In this document: positions 13,401 through 26,900 of the stretch, in pieces
How the letters are laid out: each line of letters opens with the position of its first letter
Numbering within the stretch: position 1 is the stretch's first letter
NCBI RefSeq assembly: GCF_014851395.1
Contig: NW_024040041.1
Coordinates: 15,241,742 to 15,305,741 of the forward strand
Direction: 5' to 3'
Source: Micropterus salmoides
Taxonomy: Eukaryota > Chordata > Actinopteri > Centrarchiformes > Centrarchidae
Length of the DNA stretch: 64,000 nt
The notes under the pieces: generated by a model
What the model saw: the letters and a program-made list of their open reading frames with translations, nothing else
What the model was told of the DNA's origin: nothing
The model's database searches: none
Translations under genes and position numbers: made by a program

Positions 13401-16400
13401 ACACGCACAAACATACAGACACATACGCACATATATAGATACAAGGACATGCATGGCCAAGTACATGGACACGTAAACCATTCATACCCATTCAGATTGA
13501 TACAAAAAAGTATAAGAGAGGACACACAAACATGAAAACAAAGACAAACAGAAGACATATTTTTATTAGTAAGGTAATAATAATAGATATGATCAAATTA
13601 TAACTGCACTGATAACTCTACACAAGCAATTTTTAAGATGAAGTGACAGAACCTCGATTCCACCGGATCTCAACCTTCAGTCTCACACACAAATTAGCAA
13701 CAGGCAACACACACACACACATCTACTGCCATAGAAAGCACATTATACTTAAGCTACAGTAGGAGAAGCATCAGGAAGAGCTGAAGGTTTCTGGGTTCAG
13801 ACAGCGCTAGCACTACGGGGGAAATAAGAAAAAGGAGAAGAAAGCATGTGAAAATTGGAGCAAAGGAGGTAGGAGGGATTCCAAACCTTCCGTACCCTTG
13901 GCAATCTTGATGTCCAGCGCGGTGCGGATCAACGCCATGAGAGTGGAGTTGAAGTGGACCGTGTTGTCGTCGGCCACAGGCAGATCCATACGGAGCAGTC
14001 TCTGTGGGAGAGCCAATCAGGGTGAACAGTGAGAAAATCAGGAAGTAAGTGGGGTGGCCATGTATGTGGAACCTCCAGGTGACAGGTGGGGGAGGGGCAT
14101 TGAGTTGGTGGCAGGAGAGAGGGGAGGGGAGGGGAGAGGAGGGGAGGGGAGGGGAGAGGATGGGGGGGTGGGGGGTAAAGGAAGTTGAAGGAGCTGTGCA
14201 TAGCATCTGCAGCAGGCTCTACTGACTTGGTCTGTCTGGCCTGCCTGTAACCAATGGCTCAGATTCAGCACCAGTGTCAAATTAGGCATCCTTGATTTTC
14301 AGCGCAACAGATTCACAAATTTTAATCTGTTTTGTTTACCTGTGAGTGCAGAGGTATTAAATGAAGACTTTTTTTTTCAGATTCGTCCCTCAACTTATCA
14401 ATTTATTTCTTGACTGTAATGCTGTCTATGTATAACTTTAGACATCCAAATGACCTCACAGGTTGGTTAAACTGGCAATCTTGAGCCTTCACTGAAGAGA
14501 CAAGCGGACAGGATGAGCAGCAGCTACTACTATCCAGAGCTCCCCCTAGAGGTTTGGAGGTTCACAGTGAAAACAACACAGACCAGATGATAAACCAATA
14601 AACTAAAAACAACCACTGGAGTCCAAGGGAGGGGAACACTTTTGGTTTTCGTTTATTGGTTTGATCTTTTATAGGTCTTGTTGGTTTAAAATTGAAACAG
14701 ACAATAGAAAGACACACACCAACTCACAGATGACAGAGTGACGTTCGTGTGTGTTTGGTGACACAAGACAGCGACAACCCAGACATGCAGCATATCATGC
14801 TTTCCCTTACATCCCGATGCATCTTCTCTTTTAATCCATCCATCAAAACTTTTTTTTTGATCTCAATTCCTCCTAACCCTTTTTGCACATCTCACCCCCA
14901 TGCAGCATGCGATGCACACGCAATATGCCTCACAGGACAAGCAGCTGCACAGCCGTACACAGAAAGCATCCTCTGTTGGCGACATCAAAATGAGTTTGTG
15001 GGTTGTTTTAATGTGGCTGTTACTGGAGGGAATAACAAAATTTGTAGACGATAGGGCTAGGCCGATATGATAGAGCAACTGGCTCCATCGCTAATTATCT
15101 TTTGACTAATGTGTGAAAAATGGGCACAGACTTAGAGGGTTAATAGGTGAGAGAGAGCAGCATTCTGTGGAAAAACAAAGAAGAAGAAACCAAAAAATGG
15201 CCACGACAGAAGTGTTGTTTCGGTGCTAAGATGCTAAAGGATTGTGGTGAACATAATCCAGGTATATGTAGGACATATGAGGTCAAAACAAATTTTTCTT
15301 CTGCCAGAAAAAAATAGATATGATAAGACTTGAAAGAGAAGGCTTAAGGGAAATATATAGATAAAGAACATAATTAAAAATATATAAGTTAATAGGTTAT
15401 GAGCTGGAGCATGTATGACCAAAAATAGACAAAAGACAAAACAATGCAAAGAAAGAAACATCACTACATAGTTGGCTGTGTCTGTTAAAAAAGCAGTCCT
15501 GCCTGAAGGCTCTACTGTCTCTCTTCAGGACAGAGAACATTCAGATTTAAAAGCAGTGGAGCTAGATGGGTCATTGTTCTGTGGACTTCTTGGAAGGTCA
15601 AAGGTAAGGTTTGGATTTCTCTCATTGGCAAGGTGTTTAGGGAAAATGGTAGGTGAGGTTAGGCATAGACACACAGATGGTGACCTTCTGGAAAATTTTC
15701 CAGTAATATTTATTAAGGGGCAGATTAGGATGTCTGGGAAGTTTTGCCAAAACCATGCATGTAACACATGTTAGGTTGTTGGGCAGGGGGATTGAGTGTC
15801 TATCTTTTAGTTCAGGGAGGAGGCTTTTAGGAATAAAATGTTGCGAGGGTAAAACCAAAAAGGATGAGGAGAGAAAGAGGACATCTAATGTAAGGTTGAG
15901 GTAAAAAAATAAACACATGATTTACTGTGAAAGAAATAGAGATTGAGGTGGAGAAACCTGGGTCAAATAATACATTTTACTCCACACAGGTGGCAGTCTT
16001 AATTTTTTTTCCCTTATTAGTGTAATCAAGTGGAGACAGATTAATGGAGATTTCTTTACAGGACCAGCCTATAAAAGTGAGTTTGGTATACACTGACTGA
16101 CAACCTCTTATAAAATGCACTCATATTCAAGCACCATCCATATAGAACAGTCATTAGTATAAAATGTCTGTACTATTTGCCCCAGGTCTATTAGAGAAGA
16201 TGGTGGGTAAAGCAATGGTTAGTGATGAAGTGATCTCCTGTGCCTTCAGGCTGTTTGGCCGGCTGCCCCCTGAGGCTCACAGTGATCTGCCAATGATGTT
16301 TTAATGAGACTGTCACGTTGATCACAAGAAGTGTTGCATGGATGTGTGGTTACATAAAGGTACATTTGTTTTTATCAATCTGCATATATGTACTCCAATT

Positions 16401-17919
16401 ACAATTTGTGTAAGATCAATTGCGTCTGCAGGTGGTTATATTACAGACAGGGGTCTGTGCATGAGGTTGGTGGTGGGGGTTATCAGCCATGCAGAAGGCG
16501 GGTGTTGGAATGTATATATATGTGTGGGGAGGGAGAGCAATCTGCAGAGATGGGGGGGGGGGCTGGAAACAGAATAGAACTGCATTGACGACAGAACCAA
16601 AGGACAAAGAGAAGATTGGACTTGCAGATAGTAAAGACTGCTTGGGGGCTTGGAGCTGCTTCATGAAGGGTGACAGAAATACTTCTGGCAACCAAAGGCT
16701 CTCTGAGGAAAACACATCACTGACACAAGCCCTTCTGCTCTCTCTACCATTAGAAATAACACATAATATCTATGTGCAGGTTGATATGACTTCATTGTGT
16801 GTGTGTGTGTGTGTTTGTCTGCCCCATCCACAGGACGGAACGAGTCAGAGGACATAAGTCTAGAGGACCTTCCAAGCCCTTCTGCACACGCATGTTTCTG
16901 TGTAAGAGTGTGTGTGTTTAGCAGCACCTACCTATGTGTGAAATGTTTGTCTAATTAAGCAATATCTGTAATGTTTTTGGTACACACGCATACATGTTAC
17001 TATCACTTTAGCTGCAGAATAACACATGTTGATCATAATGTGTATGGGATATGCATGTTTGTGAAAGTGACATACACGGTGCAAACGAGCTGAGAAGGTC
17101 CCTCTTCTCATCCCCTCCTGTGGATACCCCCCACAGTGTAGGTGTGGCACCTAAACTGTGCCCTAATTGTCTTGCTACCTCCGCCCACCAATCCCACACC
17201 ACCACACAACTCCACAACACTGACCAGCCCACCCCCACTTTCCACGAAAAGAAACAGAAACAGAACCAAAGAAACAACGACACTAAAGTTTACACCACGT
17301 TGAGCATTTAAATCCATGGCCCCTCCCTCCTGGACCCCACCCACTCCCCTCCCCGACACCCATAGGAGACTCAGGTGAAGATGGGGTCCTTTCTGACCTT
17401 GTAGGCCACCCGTGCTGGACACCTCTTCCCGAGGCCTAGTGGAGGACACATGTGCCTCAGCATGTCATACATTTCCCTGCATCTGATCCTGCCACTGCAT
17501 CATCAGCCAGTGCCACCACCCCGTTAACAAATGCACAAAGAAGGGAGAGATGGAGAGAGAGAGGGAGAGAGAAGACGGGAAAAAATATGTAGTGAGAGAG
17601 AGACTGATTAGAGAATAGACTTGAGGATCAGTGTCAGAGATTGAGAGAGAAAAGGAGAGTAAGAGAGAAAAAGAGACCAAAACAAAGTAAAAGAACAAAA
17701 CAACAGAAAGACAAGGTTATTGGCCTGTTTTGGAGAAACTGTGGCTGAGGGGCTTCTCTATGAGCAACAGTACTCTCTAACAATTTGTCAAATAAAAGAG
17801 AGTACATAACAGATGAAAGAGGGAAGGGAGACAACAGGAGGAAGATTAGGACTGAAATTTAAGAAGTAAATGTTCTAGTATCAAAAGACAATTCTGTGCC
17901 AGCAGGACAAATATATGTT

Positions 17920-17955
<36 letters not shown>

Positions 17956-20900
17956 ATACTGTGTTTGCACAGAGGAGCAGGGCAGAGCTTGACAGCAGGG
18001 ACCAAGCTGCTCCTGCTCCGATCAGGAGAAAGGGGAGGAAGAGGAAGGGGTGTCAATGCAGTTTCTGTCTTTCCCCCAACCCCCAAAAACCAAGAACAAT
18101 GCAACACTACAGTGGGCAACCGTAGCTTGCTACATTATAGCCATGGCTCCACAGCAAGCAAAACAAAAGAATATTCAGAAAAAAAAGTTTTTGTTTTTTT
18201 TACAGTGTGGTAAAACATCTTAATGTGTTTTTTTTTTTCATTTCGCTAAGTGCATTTCACATGCTTCTCTGGGTGTCTGCATTGTCCCGCACATTCTCTC
18301 AGCAGGTCAGAATGCAAGTCGATAATGGTGGAAAAGAAGTTGTAAAATTGAAATGAAAACGAAAAAAAATTAAATAAAGCGGCATTCACTCCATTCCTGG
18401 ATGCTGTGGTTGAGAGATTTTGTTTGAATGGAAGTCAAACCTTGCAGGCCACCCTATGGGGGCATTTCTTGCCTAAGCCGAGAGGGGGGTCGATAACTCG
18501 TAATAAACTGTACATGTCCTTATAATGAATGCGCCCGCTGCAAGAAGAATACAAGGGAGTTAAGAAACACACGCGTACACACAGGAAAAAACAAACATAC
18601 ACACACATCCAGAGAGAAGAGAGAACATTGGGAGGAAGAGCACAAATTTGACAAATTCACAGTATCTGAAAATGCTTAACAATTTCTTTACTGTACATTA
18701 TAGACTCACACAGACTGTAGTAACATCTGCACCTATGCAAACTCACACACTCTACACACGTCACATATTGCTAAATGTGGTACTTAGCACTGCCAATACG
18801 GTTTAACTTTTAACTTTTTCTTTTTATTCTGTTGTTTTTTTCTTTCTCTTACTCCTTGTCCTTAGTTCGACAGCCCTTTCTTTCCTCTTTCCAGTCCAAC
18901 TGGATGTGTTCATGATGTAATTAAGGAATTGCAAACAGAGTGGAAAAGCATGTGCTTGGTAAACAGCTACATGCTTAATAGCTGCTTGTGTTGGGATCCC
19001 CTCCCTCTTAAATATATGTATCAGCCTGAACGGCTGTGTTTTTGTTCCCTGTCCTCTTTTTCCAGTGCAATGGTGCCCATGTTATAGTCAGTAAGGTTGG
19101 GTTGGAAAAGGGAATTTTCTCACAATGAGCAGCAAAGGTAACAGTTGTCTGCAGCATATTTTAAACATACAATTATAAACATTTCTAAAAGAAATTCTAT
19201 TGATTTCTAAGGTATACAAACCATAGAGTTTAGCCTTTGAAAACCTGTACTCAATTATTTAAATCTCTCTCTTATATTGTCACTTTACATTTATCATTCA
19301 CATTTATTCATTTAGCTGACACTTTTATCCAAAGCGACTTACAATTGCTATACATGTCAGAGGTCGCACGCCTCTGGAGTAACTAGGGGTTAAGTGTCTT
19401 GCTCAGGGAAACAATGGTGGATGTCTCACAGTGGGAATCGAACGCGGGTCTCCCACACCAAAGGCAAGCATCTTATCTATGCGCCATCACCACCCCATCA
19501 TTATCATTGTTTTCAATCTTTTATCTATGTTTCCTGTTAATTTGATCCATTCCATCCTTCCATTCACTTATTTCTTCTCCCTTTTCCTTTGATTTCCCAC
19601 GTCTCCCTTAGAGCAGTCTATGTGCAGTCTACAAGACAACAGGGCAACACACAGGCGCTGGAATACAGATACTATGAAACGCAGCATGTCTACAGAAGAC
19701 ATTTAAGAGCTGGACAGGGGAGCTTTGTTTGGAGTGTAGACGTTGCCACATTCAGTCTTTTTTAGCAGTATGCAGATTCCAGAAGGGGGGAGGTATTTCA
19801 GGAGAGTTTACAGAAAAGAGGAGGAAGAGGAGGAGGAGGGAGGGGTTGTACGGTGTCAGAGGGATAACCAGATGCCTGATAAGGTTATACTCATATCCAT
19901 TACCGCCCCCTTGCAGCTGTTTCGCTAGAAAATTCTGCTGTACCAGCTGACACTTATGCTTAGTTATTGTTGTTTGTCAATTTTTTGACTATTTGTAGAC
20001 CATTAGAAACACTTTGTACTGATGTTTTGCACAATAAATAAAAACACAGTTACAGTATTGTTGAGAAGTTACTGATTTCTTCGCTTGGGCCTTGCTCTGT
20101 GTGAACAAGCATATTAAAACACGCACAAGGAATATACAGATCTTAAGTAATGTCTTTGTGTTTTCACATTGACTACTGGTGCAAACAAAATATGATTTGT
20201 TTATGGAGATAACTTTTGTTTTCACTATGTCATTAGGTAGTCACAAAAGCTGTATCGTGTCAGTATCAAAGCCTGACAAATTACAGTTGTGTGTACGTAT
20301 GTGTATGTGCACCTGAGTGCATGTACATTACCACTCACCAGGCAGCAGGATCATACTCCGCCCATATCCTGACATACTCATCCAGGTGGTGAGGTCCCAG
20401 TATGGATGAATCTCTAGTCAGGTACTCAAAGTTGTCCATAATGACGGCAACAAACAGATTCAGCATCTAGACATGTGCACACATGAACACATACATGAAC
20501 CGAGCTGTAACTAAGAGCTGCAGAACAACCTCAGACACCCAAGAAGGGCATATCGCTCAGTTATTCTTTAGACTACATTTACATTACATTTACTCATTTG
20601 GCAGACACTTTTATCCAAAGCGACTTACATCTAAGGAACAGTCTACAAGCATCAATAAAGCATCAAGTCAGTAAGAGATCTACAAGTTACAATAGATACT
20701 AGTAAGAGAATCAATAAATACTAGTAAGAGCTAATAGCACGTATGGCATCAATGGGATAAATACCTAGGGAAAGAAGTAAAAATGAACAAAATAGTGCAG
20801 TCAATACAAGTGAATTGTAAAGAGATAGAAGAAGAAGAGCAAATTCAACAGTTATCTTTGTGTGCATCTCTCTCCAACACACACTCGCTGCTGCTGCAAC

Positions 20901-23900
20901 TGTGCTTCGTGCTCCTGGATGCAGCAAGTTTTAGTTTTTCTATTACAGTTTGTATTTTCAAATTAACAAAACATTTGGCCTTGATTTAGCTCCATAAGGG
21001 CGAAGATGAGGTCTGTCGGACTATGTAGGTTGAAAGAGAACAAAAATATTCTACTTAAGTAAATTACTTTGATGAACTTTTACTTCAATACAAGTAAAGT
21101 TACTGGTATAAAAATCTACTCAAGCAAAAGTAAAAAGTAAAATTTACTCAGAGTAAACATTACTTAGTTACTTTTTTTAACCTAAAATAATTGGCATATT
21201 ATTGTTTGATATGTTCAACTTTCGCAAAATGAACATTTCTATTAGCTTATATCAGGGTGAACAGACTCCTAAAAACGGGGTAGGCCTAAATCCATAAGGA
21301 TAAATCTACAGAGGTTACTACATAGGCATACCTAACTACAAAATGCTCAGCCAAGGAGGCAGTTCACTGAGGAGTGATGGTTAAAATGTGTAATTGTAAA
21401 TGTAACTCTGATTGGCATGATATATTAATAAACCTGGTTTGATGCTATTATGCAGCTGTGCCGTTATTGTGCAGTTACTGGTGGTAACAACAGATGACCA
21501 CAGGGCACAGAAGTCTGGGGCAGCTAAACAAACTATTGTTGGGCAGTTATTGGTATTTTCCATTCTTATGTGAGCACTCATGATCTGACTTTATGCTGAA
21601 CACAACAGGAGTCTGCGAAAGGGAAAGGAGTTCGCAAGCAGCTCTTTATCTAACAGCTCACGGTGTCTGCTCCTGACTGTTGCATTACTCACTGCAATAT
21701 TTCAAACTGATCCGCTTTCAGAAAACCGTTGAAAATGGCGGTTGTCTTTTTGTGTAGACATGTTTTTGATAAATGAGAGCGGTCAGCGCTAATCTCACTT
21801 ACAATTGCATTTCCTGCGACTACTTGAAAATAAAGGTCAACTTGTTGACCAGGTAAAGATCCATAACTATGTTTTCAGTGGTGTATAAAGACCTTATATA
21901 ATAAACCGTTATGTTTTTATTACCTTAGAATGAGCCATTTTTATCTACATAACCACAGGTCCCTCTTCCATTGACATTGCCACGTTGCGTCGTCATGTTT
22001 CTATAGTATCTGAAAACGGACAAACAGCGCTACAGAGCATTTTTCGTCACTACGTTCTTCTTATTCTACTTCTGGTGGAATTCAGGCAGTGTAGACACCC
22101 ATCACCACGTTGAATACGTACGTTAGAAGAAGAAGAATTAGTTATAATAAATTGCAGGGGTTGGCAAATAAGTTTTGCATTAGAGCAATATTTTCAATGG
22201 TTAGATGGTGGGTGAGAATATAAGCCATAATATCGACTTCCATTAACATGGTGTTTGGTTAGCTCAGTTGATAAAGTGCAGGACTTGTGCCTTTGGACAT
22301 TTTTTTTTCTCTCTTTAACAAATGGATTCTGCATCGCCTGTTTCTTACATTACGGGATGTGCTGCAGTGTTTGTGTTTCGGTGTTTGATCTACATCCGTC
22401 AACCTACAGACGCTTTTTCACATACCCCATTATCTCCAGGCAGAGGACATTTAGGAGAATCACGCTTTCTGATGGCTCTTTCAGAGGTGTGTCAAGCAGG
22501 CAACAGACTCTTTTAATGTCGTCCACAAAGTAAAAGCTCAGTTCAACTCCAACAACAGCATTGCAGTAAATGAGCTTCTCATGCTTTTATTTTGTAGGTA
22601 AAACCACTAAAGAGGAAGTGATTATGTGAGTAACTGTTGCTGTCATGACTGAGATCTATTTTAGCATTGCTATCAAAGTATTCATTTATTTATATTTTTT
22701 GTTGCTATCCTAGCATCATAATCTGGCAGCGGCCCAGATATTAATGCTGGCGGGCAGTTTTGGCGATGGTCCATAATCACAGAGAGAATGAACGTGATTC
22801 CCTTGACAAGGTTTGTATAAACTTTATCTAATGTGTGGTTTATAATGGACTGTGGTGCAGAAACAGTGATAATGTTTCACACTCATTCACATTTTCCATG
22901 TTATCTGTCAGTGGCCAAGTCACAATAACATATAGTTTTAATACATAATTAAGTAAATATAATTCTTATTAAATATACCCAAAGAAACCTCATTTCTTGA
23001 CTGGCTTCTCTCTGCTGTCTCAGAAGAGACACCTTTTGTGCTGTGTCAGCCACTGTAGCTGTCCTACGCTCTTTGAAAGGTTAGTGGGCAGTGGTAGACT
23101 AGACAGATGGTTGCAATTTACAACCCTCACCACTAGATGCCACCAAATCTTAGACACTGAATCTTTAAATGCTTTTAATGTGAAGCTGCAGCAGCAGGAA
23201 ATGTTCAATTTGCATTTGCAGTAACTTAATACAGCATTTTTCACAGCTCACACTGCATTATGGTTCTCTTGCACTTGAAGCCAAAGTGGTAGCAAGTTTT
23301 TCCTGCACTTTTTTTTTTTTACTCAGTAGTGGATGTGATTGAAAATGTAGCGAAGTACGATACTTTAAACACAACATACTTAAGTAAAAGTAAAATTACA
23401 GATTAAAAAACTACTTTAAAAAGTACAAGTACACAAAAAACTACTCAATTACGGTAACATGAGTAATTGTAATTTGTTACTTTCTACCTCTGGTACTCAC
23501 CAAGAATGAACAGAAGAAGATGAAGGAGACAAAGTAGAGGTAGGCAAACTGGCTGCCACACTCTGGGTCTGGATTCCCTGACAAGGGGTCACACACCTTA
23601 CCCCCCAGACAGGCCAGCATGATATCGTGCCATGCCTCTCCCGTGGCACTCCTAAAATACACAAAGACTAGAGTATAAAGTGTGCCAAAACAACTGGTTT
23701 CAGAAGGTTATTCAAAAATCCTTGTGTGTTTAGATGACAACAATGTTTTGCAAATAAACACTGTATATATAGACAGATTCTCACACACATGCACACACAA
23801 GTACCTGAAGAGAAGCATGAGAGCCTGTACGAAAGTCTGGAAGTTGTTGTGCTGGTTGATGGCACTGTCTGATTCTTCGTCCAGAGCAATATTCCCAAAA

Positions 23901-26900
23901 AGCTGTTGAATACATCATAACGTTAAGACTGAAAATCAAACTATAACTGCTCATGATTGACAATTTTGGCCTTTAACAGTCTAAAACCTTTACTGCACAC
24001 ATGCCATAGCCACCACTTCCATAATCATCCTCCTCCTCCCGCTATGCAACAAATTTTTACGACTGTTATCATCATCCTCGTTCTCCTTCTCTACCTCATC
24101 CTCCTCCTCCTCATCATCATTATCCTATAAAATATATTTAATATTTCCCAAAAGCACTATAGCAATTACTAGGTTGAGGCGCTCACCCACCTGCATCCCA
24201 ATGATGGCGTAAATGAAGAACAGCATGGCAATGAGGAGGCAGACATAAGGTAGTGCCTGAGGAAAGACACATTCATCGTTTGGTATTAAGTTTGATACAT
24301 ATCAGGGCACTATGAATGGTATATGAGCCTGCACCTAGCATCTATATACACAATAGTATACAATAGTATGTGTACTGTGTAAAATCAATAAAAATCTAAA
24401 AATATTAATACATGATTTTTGAGCATGTTATGCATGTATATTTGAGTGTAAACCTTAAACGACTGAACGAAGGTCCAGAGCAAGATGCGAATGGTTTCTC
24501 CCTGTCTCAGCAGCTTGATGAGACGAGCTGCCCTGAACAGCCTCAGGAAACTTAGGTTGATGAAATTATCCTACAGTCCAGACACAATATAACCACAGAG
24601 AAAGGGAGACAGAAAGAGAAAGAGAGAGACAGATAGAGAGGGAGTGTAGAAAGGATTATGATTGGAAGTTGAAGTTGAAGATATGAAGGTATAGAAAAAG
24701 TGAAGAATAGACAAAGGTGAAGGGGTGGGGTGGAATAAACGGAAAGAGTAGTTAGTTGTAGTGCAAAGTGTGCAAACAATTTTCCTTTAGACAACCAAAA
24801 CTTAAAAGAATTAAGAAAAAACAGTCAAACTCAAAACTGAGGGAGATTCAAACTCAATACAAATAAGAGAATCAGGAGCCAAACAAGTCAAAGCAAACCA
24901 AACTCAAATCAGCAAGGCTCCAACAAGCTTTTCATATCCATTAAGTTAGGCAAAACCAAACCATACAACACAGGGGAAATCATCCAAATCTAACTAGTTC
25001 CATCCAATTGGGTTATTTAGTAGTAATTGTGGTAGGAATGGTGAGTAGTTAAAGTGCAGGGATGTCAGGACGTTCCCTTGGAAGACAACCAAATGCACTA
25101 ATTCTCTCAAGGCAAACTATGCACTATTTTAAAATGAAGCAAGCCCTCAGCATGCAGATGTGCACTAAGACGAGGCAAACCGGTAAAGCTAATGGCAGTT
25201 GATGCACCATCCAACAGGATTGGCTACAAGTCATGTGACATCCTGTAGTGCTGTCACAGCTACATAGCAGCAAGACGGTGGTTGAAGGACCAACTAAGGT
25301 TATTGTATCTTATATTCATATATTTTCCATCTCATCAGTGTGATTGTGTGCCTTAAAAACTGTGTGGGCTGAAACATCTAAGTGGCAATTACAATTGATT
25401 GTGAATAGGAAGCGTATTCATTTTTCTTTCATAAAAAAAAAGATCAATTTATGTGAAATTGGTAATGCAGAGTTCTTCAACCACGTACGACAGTAAAAAA
25501 AACACGGAACGATTGCAGTTGAAGTGCAACTGAGGTGCTCAAAAGGGGCTGGCAGCAGGCACATGCAGGTTCCATCTACAATACAGCATGTCTCACATTG
25601 CTCTGTGTATGTGTGTTGTGAAAATAAAGGGTTCCTGCCAAAGACATGCAAAGGGCCGCATGCATCACTTGTTCTCTCTGCCAGGGGCAAAGCTTTTGAT
25701 CCACTCTGTTACTGGAAATTCTCTCCCAGTCACTGTCGTGTTTGTGTGTGTGTGTGTGTGCATACTGTATACAATGAATGGCTAATCTCAACGGATAGAT
25801 GCAGCAGTCTAATCCAGTTTATATAATCCAATCCTTCACAAACTGAACACTAGTTCTCAGTAAAGGACGGTGTGGGTGAGATGTATGGTTAAATTAAATA
25901 TGTAAATTGATACAGTAACTGGTCGAGAGGTTAACTAACTTGGACAACAAATGAAAATTTTTACAAATTTAGTGCTCACTTAAGAGTTGAGGGTTGGGGG
26001 TGGTGGGGGTCAAGCAAAACATGCACATTTCACAACTATAACATTGGCCGTGATGCAGTTAAAACAAATGCAGTAAAATAAGATCTCCAAAAAATTACAA
26101 ACCATCTACATGTAGATGTTGCAGACATATGGTTTATAGCGGCAAATTTTTGGATATTTGGTTGGTTCGAAGAACAACCAGAGAGATTGACCAAGCCAGT
26201 TGTCATGGGTGGACACAGAGGATTCATAGTGCATTTTGATTGGACGGAATCGCAGGAAGTAGTAGGTGTTGGGGGGAGAAGGGGGTGGGGCGAAGTAGAT
26301 TACAGTAGATCGTCGTTAAGTTTGTGGACGATTTAAAGAAAGCATGTAAAAAGATAAAAACAAGAAATAAATCAACAGTCATTACAGAGACAAGTTAGCA
26401 CAGCAGCAAGATTCTGTTTGCAGATTTTCTACATCCATAAATGTAGCAGGGATACCAAGGATTAAGACAACAGGGGATTGTTGGAAACAACCAGTAAGTG
26501 AAATATTTACTAGAATCTGTCTGGAGAATCAATCTAAGCCTTGAGAGGGCTTGAATCATTGGTATCCCTTGCTTCCTCAGACAGAACTGGTAGGTAAAGT
26601 GTGTAGGTCACAGCACCTGATAATGGCTGTGCAGCTCTTGAATATGTTCTGGCAAGTACTGTACAAATTTGACTTTATCATTCTTGGTTATACCATTTTG
26701 AACTGCTTTGGATCAAAGTCATCCAAGAGAGATCTACATGTCTTAAATACAGTTTATGTATTGCATTCCTACCAGGTCTACCAGTAATTCAGCATGAGTT
26801 CAGCACTTTAAGGTAGCTCTTAAAGTGAGTTCAGACAGAACACAAATACATTTTCACTGCATGTTAAAACAGGCAATGTACCAATTGTTCGAGTGAAATC

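Larger units (their letters stand above)
20467..23500 (-). other. cacna1a: intron 35, repeat-rich
   Basis: Holds a SINE tail, a stretch rich in TACTT/AAGTA motifs (21040-21185), a split short transposon (about 21860-23168) and an hAT-like end next to the exon 35 donor (23324-23492). Confidence 0.8.

Noticed and set aside
22256..22293. tRNA-like sequence TTAGCTCAGTTGATAAAGTG
   Set aside because: A box A resemblance is present but there is no box B or cloverleaf at the right distance, so it is not a tRNA gene.
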